Shown piece after piece: positions 14,613 to 23,600 of a stretch of DNA of 35,691 nt (positions are counted from its first letter, which is position 1; the number at the start of each line of letters is the position of its first letter). A program made the translations under genes and the position numbers. Source of the stretch: Sphingomonadales bacterium (GTDB taxonomy: Bacteria > Pseudomonadota > Alphaproteobacteria > Sphingomonadales > Sphingomonadaceae); assembly GCA_005773165.1 (NCBI GenBank), contig SXHP01000292.1:1-35691 (forward strand). Reading direction: 5' to 3'. Under the pieces are notes generated by a model that had not been told where the DNA came from, did not search any database, and saw nothing but the letters and a program-made list of their open reading frames with translations.

Positions 14613-17600
14613 GGCTTGTCGCCTTCGCAATCGTCGGCGGCGGGCGCGACGGTTTCAGTGTCGAGGTAGAGCGCTTCGTTGTTGGTGCCGATCAGCGGAT
14701 CGAACGGCAGCGTCAGGTCGTCGGCGGTGCGCACGATCTCGGCGCGGCTCGTATCGAACAGGTTGAGCGTCGGCTGCGCGATCGACGTGTTGAGGCATCC
14801 GCCCCCCGAACCGATGATGCAGCCGTTGATGCGGCTCGCGACAGGGCTGACCGCGGGATCGACCGACAAGCGATCAGGCCCGAGCAGCGCGGTCGCCTGA
14901 CTGCTGATCCCGTCGATCGTGCCGAACAGCGCGAAGGTGTTGTTCGAGCTGTTCGGCGTCGCCAACCGGAGCGTACCGCCGGAGGGCGGCGCGGCACCGA
15001 GCGTGCCGATCGTCACCCCCGCCTGCTCGCCCGGGCGCCCGGTATTCTGAAACAGGGCATAGCGGCCATAGCTCAGGCGGAGAACGCCTGAGCGGACAAG
15101 CACGCCGTCGGTGTACGGCGCCGCACCTAGCGCGCTGGGCGTGTAGAGGGTCGAGGTGGGCCGGGCGACGTACTGCTGCGTCACCGTATCCACATCGAGC
15201 CCGGGGTTGGTGCGATAGCCGATGGCGTCGAGGAAATCACGGTCCAGTCCCGCGCCGATCCGATCCGCGGCGAGTTCGAGGACAGCGCCGTCGACAAGCA
15301 GGCGACCGCCGTCGGCCTGCGTCGCGGCGATGCGGATCACCCCCGTACGCCCGGCGCTGCCCTCGCTCCCGATCGCCACCGTGCGCGTGGCGGGCGATCC
15401 GGCCGCGACGAAGCGGCCGAGCATATCGATCCTGCCGTTGGCCGTGACCGCGAACCGGGTCGATCCGGTGGTCGCAGCGAGCGCGAGCGCCCCGATCACC
15501 ATGTCTCGCGGACCGCTCGCGATCGTCACGACCGGGGCGGCGATGAGGCCTGTCTCAGCGCCCGAAAGATCGAAGCGGGTCGCGGGCGCTGCGAACTCGG
15601 TCTCGTTCCCCAACGCGACGTCGCCCAGCCGCGTGACGCCGGTGCTGGCGACGTTCGTCAGCGTGACCGTCTGCGCGGAAACGGCCCGCGTCAGCACCGC
15701 ATCAGCGGCGTTCAGCCGGATTGCTCCTCCCGACGCGGTGACCGTGCCCAGCGCAGCGGCCCCGGTCGTTGCGAGCGCCACATCGGCCGAGCTGCTGGTG
15801 ATCGCGGTGTCCGGCGCAAAGGTGATCGCGCCGCCCGTGCCGTTGGCGGTGAACGACACGGCGCGAGCGCCAGCGACGGTGGTGCTCCCCTGTGCCGTGA
15901 TCGCTCCAGCGCGCGCGAGAAGCGTTACGTCGGCCCCCGCCTGCCGCGCGCTGGCTCCCGTCGCGCCCAGCGCGATCGACGCGGCCTCGATCCGGTAGCT
16001 TGTGCCTGCGGTCACTGCGCCAGTCACCGTCGCCGCGGCCGTACCGGTCAGGCCCACCGCGCCGCTCGCAGTGGCGGTCGCGAGGCGGAGGTCGCCCCCG
16101 GTCGCCGCCAGCGACACGTCGCCGCCGCGCGCAGTCGCCTGCCCGATCGTCGCCGATGCGCCGCGCGCGTCGATCAGGGTTCCCGCGTCGATCCGTCCCG
16201 CCGACAGCACGCCGCGTGTGTTGATCCGGCTGGCGGCGCTGGTGCTGAGCGCAGCGATTTCGGCCGCACCGGCGGTGAGGACCGCGTCGCCGCCGCGCAC
16301 CGTGGCCGCGTTCAACGCCAGCGACTCCGCGGTGACGGTCAACCGCCCCCCGACATCGAGCGTCTCCGCCGCAAGCCGGTCACGCATGTCGATCGCGACA
16401 TTGCCGCCGCTGGTGAAGGCGCCGAGCGTCGCGGTGCGTCCGTCCAGCGTCGCGTCGCGACCGACGTCGGCGGTCCGCAGCGCCAGCGAATCCGCTCGGG
16501 CGGTCAAGGTCCTGCCGACCGTCAGCAGATCGGCGGTGAGCGCACCGGTCGCGGTCAGCGCGGTCTCGCTGGCGAAGGCCGCGCTGCCGAGCGTGAGGTC
16601 GCCGGCGTTCGCCGTCAGGCTCGCTGGCCCTGCGGTCACGCTGGTCCGCGCCGACTGGACGGACGCCGCTGAAACGTCGAGCCGGTCCCGCGCGGTGATC
16701 CTCTGCGCAACCAGGGTCGTTCTCGCAGCAAGCGTCGCAGCGCCGGCGGTCAGGTCGCCGATAGCGAGGCTGCCGCCAGAGGAGATGCCCGCCGTTCCGG
16801 TGACAGCCGTAGTCCGCAGGTCGGCCCCGTCCGCGCCCGCACGGACGGTGAGATTGCCGGCGTCCAGCGTCCTCGTCACGATCCGTCGCGCCTCCAATGT
16901 GAGCCGCGCCGGAGTCTCGAAGGCGTCAAGGGTCAGCGTTCGACCCGCGAGCAACGCGGCATCGCCGCCGGATCGCGCGCGCAGGATCGTCGCGTCGCCC
17001 GTCGCGCTCGCACTCAGGCCGCCCGTTGTGGTCACATCGTCCGCGGCGAGATCCCCCGCGGCGGCCGTCAGCGTCGCGGCGCCCGCGTTCGCCTGGCCAA
17101 GCGAGATAGAAGCCGCGGTCGCGGTCATCCCGCCGCCGACGTTCAGCGTTCCCGCGGTCAGCACCCCGGTGGTCGACACGTCTAGCTTTTCGGCCGCGAC
17201 CACGTCGCCAAGGACAAGCCCGGCGTCGCCCGTGGTGATCCGGGCGTCGCCGCCGGTGACGCGCGTCGTCGCGATCTCCGCCGATCCGGCGACGATGCCG
17301 AGCCCGGCGCGCGCCGCGAGCAGATCGGCGGCGAGCACACCCGGGGCGCGGATGTCGATCGTGCCCGCGTCCAGCGTCCCGATCTCCGCGCCGCCGGTCG
17401 AAGCGATCGTAGCGAGCCGAGCGACCGCAGCGCTCCCGAGCTTGAACCCGGCGGCTCCCGCTGCGACGGACAGCGTCCCGGCTTCAAGCGCGGTCGTGTC
17501 GATCCCCGCAGCGCTCAGGGTCAGGGTCGCCGGCGTGTCGACGCTCCCCACGGAGAGGAGCCGCGTAGCGTTGAGCGCTGCATCCGCACCGACAGAGACT

Positions 17601-20600
17601 GTGCCCAGCGTTCCGTCGCGCCCAGCGCTCGCTGATGCTGCGCCGGTGGTCGTCAGCCGATCGCCCGTCAGGTCGGTCGCCGCGCGCAGCGTCGCGCTGC
17701 CTGCATTCAGCGTGCCGAACGTCAACGTCCCAGCCGAGGATACCTGCGCCGCGCCGGTGACGCTCCCGGTCTGCAGATCGAATCCGCCCGCTCCGGCATT
17801 CGCATCCATGGATTGCGCCGTCAGCGCGGTGACCGCAATCCTCTCCCCGATCAACGACAGCGCATTGCGGATTGCGAGCGAGTCGGCGCTCAGCGCAGCC
17901 GCTGCGGTGATCGCGGCCGATCCTGCGTCGAGCGTTCCGATCGCCGCTCCGGCATCCGATTCGATGGTGGCGCTCCCTCCGACCGTCGCCCGGCTGAGGT
18001 CGAGGCCGTCCGCGCCGGCAGTCGCTCGGAGTGAGCCGGCATCGAGCCCCGTCACCTCTATCCTGCGCGCAGCAAGCGTCAGGGCCGCGGGGGTCGTCAC
18101 CGCGCCTGCCGTCAAGGCGCCGCCGGCGGTCAAGCCCGTGACGCCCCCGCTCTCCACGGTGTCGAGAGCGGCGTCGGCGCCCGCCGAAACGCTGAGCGGA
18201 CCGCGGGTAGAGATTCGGGTCGCCGTCAGATCGGTCGACGCTGCGATGACGGCGCTTCCGGCATCGAGCGTCCCGATCGCGATGTCGCTCCCCGATGACA
18301 GATCGGCGGCGTCCACGATCCTGCCTGCGCGCAGGTCGAGACCGTCTGTTCCTGCGATCGCTCCGAGCACGCCCGCGTCGAGCGCCGCAACTTCGACGCC
18401 CTGACCTTGGAGCGTCAGCTTCGCAGGCGTGCTCACGCTTGCGATCGCAAGACTCGCTCCTGCCTTCAGGACGGCGTCGCCGCCCGTCTCCACCGTCGTC
18501 AGCGTCGCATCGGATCCCGCCTCGACGTTCAGCGTGCCCGCCGTCACGATTGCGTCAGCAACGATTGTGGTCGCGGCCGTCACGCCCGCGCTTCCCGCAC
18601 GCAGCGTTCCGATCGTCACCCCCGCGTCGGAGCGGATCGCCGCGGCGCGCGTCACCGCCGCGGTGCGAAGGTCGATGCCGTCGTCGCCTGCGGACGCGTC
18701 AAGCGTGCCGACTGCGGCGTCGGTCACCTCGATGCCTCGGCCCGCTAGGGTCAGCGTGGCCGGGGTCGCCGCCGTGCCGATCGCGACAAGCGTTGCGCCC
18801 CTCACCTGCGCATCGCCGCCAGAGGTGAGCGCAGTGATCGCCGCAACGTCGGCACGCGCGTCCAACGTGGTGCCGATGGTCAGCCGGTCGGCGGTAAGCT
18901 CCCCCGCCGCCGTCAGCGTCGCCGATCCGCCGGTGTCGAGCGTACCGATCGACAACGCGGGCGCGGTCAGGGACGCGTCGGTGGCGGCCCGACCGCCGTC
19001 GAGTCGAAGCGATCCGGTCCGTGCGGTCAGCGCCAACGACGCGCCGCGCGCATCCGCGCTCGTGATCCGGGCCGAGCCGGCGTCCACCGTGATTCCACGC
19101 GCCGAGTCGAGCGTAGCGGCGTCCAGCGCGCCCGCGACCGTCGCGCGCAGGTCGCCGCTAAGTGTCCGAATCGCGCCGAGCGTCGCCGCCGCGGAGCCCG
19201 TCAGCGTCGCGCTGGCGGCGGTCACCGTATCCGCGGTGATCGCCCCGGCCGCATCGATCGTCGCCGCGCCGCTGGCGACAGCCTCGCCGAGCAGCAGCGG
19301 CCCGCCGCGGGTGGACAGCGCCAACGCTCCACCGGTCGCACGCGCGGTTTCGATGTCGAGGCTGGTCGCCGCTATAGTCGTCGTGGCCCCGCTCGCGGAG
19401 CCGAGCAGCGCGGTTCCGCCGATATCGAGGGTGATCGCCCCTGCCGGAGCGGAGAGTACCGTCCGCGGCGATCCGCTGCGCGCCGCCAGGCCGCCGCCGA
19501 CCGTCGTGATCGCGATCCCGCCGCCGCTGCTCGTCGCCCGATCGAGCGCGATCGGCGCGCTGGACGCGACCGTGCGGTTGCCGGTCGCCAGCGTGATCGC
19601 GCCCGCGGCTTCGATCGTGCCGATCGTCATCGCCTGGTTCGTGATCCCCGCCGCATCGCGCCGCGTGCTCGCGCTCACCGCACTGGCTGACGATGCAAGC
19701 GACTCCGCAATAATCGTGCGGCCCGCAAGATCCACGCCGCCTGCGCCCGAGGCGCTCGCGATGCGGATCAACCCGCGCACGCCGTCCGTCGCATCGGCTC
19801 GCACGCTCACAAGTCCGCCCGCGCTGGTCAGCGTCGCCGGATCGAACCCGCCCGAGATCGCGCTTCCGGTCACGTCGCCAGCGGTGCTGGTCAGCGACAA
19901 GGCGCCAGTCGCCGTTCCGCGCGCGAGGCGCAGGTCGGTGGCCGCCGCCACCGCGATCCCGCCCGCGGTCGCATCGACGGTCGTGAAAGTCGCAGCCCCG
20001 CTGCGCGCAACAGCCCCCAGGCTGCGCGCGTTGATCGCGCCGCTGGTCACCGTCGCGCCCGCCAGGGTCGCCGCGCCCGCGGGTACGGCGATGGTGCCCG
20101 TTTGAAGCGCGCCGCTCGTGTCGAGCGACAGGTCGCCGCCGCGCACCTCAACCCCGCCGATCGTCAGCGCCGGAGCGCCCGCTCCGGTCAGCGTGATCGC
20201 CAGCGTGTCGCGGGTCGCGGCGCGGGTGATCGTCACGGGGCCCGTGTGGGCGAGCGACGTTGCGGTTCCGGGCGACGCGATCGTCCGCGCCTCCACCGCG
20301 TCGAGCACGATCGCCGCCCCCGGCGCGGCGCCGAGCCGCAGCGCCGATTGCCGGTCCGGCCCGCCCGCCAGCAGCGTGCCCGGCTGGAGCGCGATGCCCG
20401 CAGCCGATTGCAGCGTCAGGTCTCGTCCACCCGCCCCGCCCGTATCGGAGCGCAGGGTCAGACCCGCGAGTCCGGTGATCGCCCCCGCGGTGCTCGTCAC
20501 CTGGACACGGCCCGCAGCGGCCTGCGTCACCGGGCGGCCCCCGTCGCCCAGCGTCACCGCGCCACCGGCCACGGTCAGATCGCCCCCCGCGACGATCGCG

Positions 20601-23600
20601 TCGATGAGCGACGCAGCGCCGGTCGCATTGACGCTGGTGAAGCCCGACGTGGTGACGGCCCCGATCGTCGCGCCGCCGCCCGCGTTGACGGTGAGCGACG
20701 AGACCGCTGCGCCCAACCCGCCGGTGCGGCCCGCGACGTCGCCCGCAGCGGTGACAGTCGTCGCGCCGCCCTGAAGCAAGTCGGCGCGCACCGTGCCTGC
20801 GCTCGTGATCTGCGTTGGACCTGCGGCGTTCAGCCGCGCGATTGAGATAGCGCCGGACGCGCCCGTCTTGGTCAGTGTCGCCGCGCCGCGGATGTCGGCT
20901 GCGGCGACGGTCAGGTCGCCCCCGCGTGCGGTCGCCTGCAGCGTTCCCGCGCCGAACGTACCGATATCGATGTCCCGTCCCGCCAGCGTCGCGTCGGTTC
21001 CGACCGCGGCGGTCGTGATCGACAGCGTCGCCGCGGCATCGGCGGTCAGCGCCGTGGCCGCTCCCACCGTCGTCGCGGCGACACCGCCGCCGCTCGATCG
21101 TAGCGCGACAGCCGACCCCGTCGAGGTCGCCTCGGTCACAGCCACACCCGTCGCCCCGGCGGCGTCGATCGCGCCCGCGGCGATAAGCGTCGCAGCACCC
21201 ACGTTGCGGGCGCTCGACACGATCGTGACGGCTCCGGCGTCGGACGTGACCGCGCCGAGCGCGATCGCATCGCGCGCGGTGACCGCGACGTCGCCCCGCC
21301 CCCGGGTCGCGCCGCTGACCGCGAGCGGCCCAGCCGATGCGGTCAGCGTCACTCCGGCGTTCACCGATCGCGCTGACGCGAGCGTGACCCCCGCGGCTCC
21401 CGCCACGCTCAGCGCGCCCTCACCCGTAACCGCCGCCGCCGTCACCGTACCGCTGGTGGACGCGAGCGTCACTGCGCCCGCGCGAGACGTCGCGTCGCCC
21501 AGCGTCTGCGCGCCGCCGGACGTGGTCGCAATGTTCGTCTGCGCGCTGGTTCCGCCCGTCACCCCGATCGTGCCCGCTGCGGCGATCTCAACTCCCGCAA
21601 GGTCGGACGCCGCCGAGCTCAACGCGACACCGGTCCCCGCCACGACCGCGAGCGCGCCGTTCGCGCGCACCGCGCCGGCGTTCACCGCGGCGTTGGCCGA
21701 GCTCAGCCGGACCGTTCCTGCGGCGGAGGTCACCGCGCCCAACGTCACCGATCCGCCGCCGGTTGCGCTTGCGAGCACGTTGGCCTGGGCCAAGGTCGCG
21801 CCGTTGACCACGACCGCGCCCGGACTCGTCAGCGTGACGCTTGCGGTATCGGACTGCGCGCCCGACAGCGCGATGCTGGTCGCTCCCGTCGCTGTCAGCG
21901 CGCCGTTCGCGCGCACGACGCCCGCGGTGAGCACGCCGTCGGCGTCGAGCGTCACCGAACCGCCGGTCGAAGTCACGCCGCCGAGCGTTGCCGCGCCCGA
22001 GGCCTGCACCGCCAGAGCCCCGCCGACCGACGTCGCGCCGGTGACCGTCAACCCGCCGTTGCGGGCGCGGAGCAGCGACGCCGCCGTTCCGGTGTCGGTC
22101 ACGCTGGCAAGCTGCGCGCCGGTCGCGCCGTCCACCCTCACGAAGTTGCGCGCGGTGATCGCGCCGCTCACATCGATGCGGCCGACGGCGCTGAACAGAT
22201 CGACCGCGCCCCCGTTCGCAGCGACCGTGCCCAGCGTCATCGCGTTAGCGCCTACCGTCACGTTGGTCGCCGCAGTCGTGCCGCCCGTCACCGTCACCGC
22301 GCCGCCCGCCGACGCTAGCGACACCGCGCCGGTATCCGACGTCGCGCTGCGGAACGTCAGCCCGGCCCCGCGCGCGACCGTCAGATTCGTGGCGGCGCGC
22401 ACGTCGCGTGCGCTGACCGCACCTGTGACGGGAGTCGCGGTGGAGCGGAACACCACCGTCGCGCCGGTGGAGCGGACATCGCCGAGCTCGATCGCGCCCG
22501 GCGCGTCGAGCGTCACGTCGCCTGCCGCCTGCGCCGCGCCCGCGACGGTGATTCCGCCGCTTGTCGCAGTCAGCGTCGCCGTGCCGGTCCCGGCGGTGAC
22601 CGCGCCGAGGCGCACGGCCGCGCCGGTCACAACGGCGGACGTGCTCGCATCAACCGCGCCGGTCACGTTGACCGTCGCGCCGGTCGCCGTCAGCGCCACC
22701 TGCCCGGTATCGGACGCCGCGCTCCCGAAGGTCAGCCCCGCCGCGCGCGAGACGATCAGGTCGCTCGACGCGCGCACCGCCCCCGCCGTGATCCCGCCGG
22801 TCACCGGCAGCGCGGTCGCCTGGAAACGGATCCCCGCCCCGGTTGAACGCACGTCGCGCAGCGCGATCGCGCCCGGCGCGTCGATCAACACCGCGCCGCC
22901 CGCCAGGATCGCTCCCGTCGCCGTGATCGCGTCCGTCGCGGTCACCGTGGCGCTCGCGCCCGCGGTCACCGACCCGAGCGCCGCATTCGCGCCTGAGATC
23001 GTGACGGCGGTGGCGGCGTTCGTCGCGCCGGTGACGGTCACGAGACCAGCGGGCGATGCGAGCGACACCGCGCCGGTATCCGAAATCGCGCCTCCCAACG
23101 TCAGCCCGCCCGCGCGGGACACCGAAAGGTCGGCCGACGAGCGGACCAGGCCGGCCGTGATCGCGCCCGTCGCGGCGCCTCCCGTCGACTGGAAGACGAC
23201 CGCGCCGCCCACCGACCGGACGTCATCCAGCCCGATCGCGCCGGGCGCATCGACCGTCACTGTTCCGCTCGCCTGGATCGCCCCTCCCACCGTGACGCCG
23301 CCGGCCGTAGCCCGCAGCAACGCCGCGCCGTCGATCGCGGTGAGCGGGCCGCCGAGCGCAAGGCTTGCGCCCTCGATCGCCACGGACCTCGCCGCGCTCG
23401 TCGCCCCCGTCACCGCCACGACGCCGCCCGGAGCCGCGAGCGAGATCAGGCCGGTATCGGAGGTCGCGCTGGCGAAGGTCAGACCTGCCGCGCGCGACAC
23501 CGTCAGATCGGTGGACGCCCGCACGGCGCCGGCGGTGATCGCGCCCGTCGCTGGGCCGCCTGTCGACTGGAACACCACCGTGCCGCCCGTCGATCGGACT

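Noticed and set aside
14594..14900. Contact-dependent inhibition toxin at the exoprotein C-terminus with an immunity gene
   Set aside because: There is no VENN motif, no toxin-like charged domain and no small gene behind it; the next gene is a 1054-residue CHAT protease that overlaps the end.
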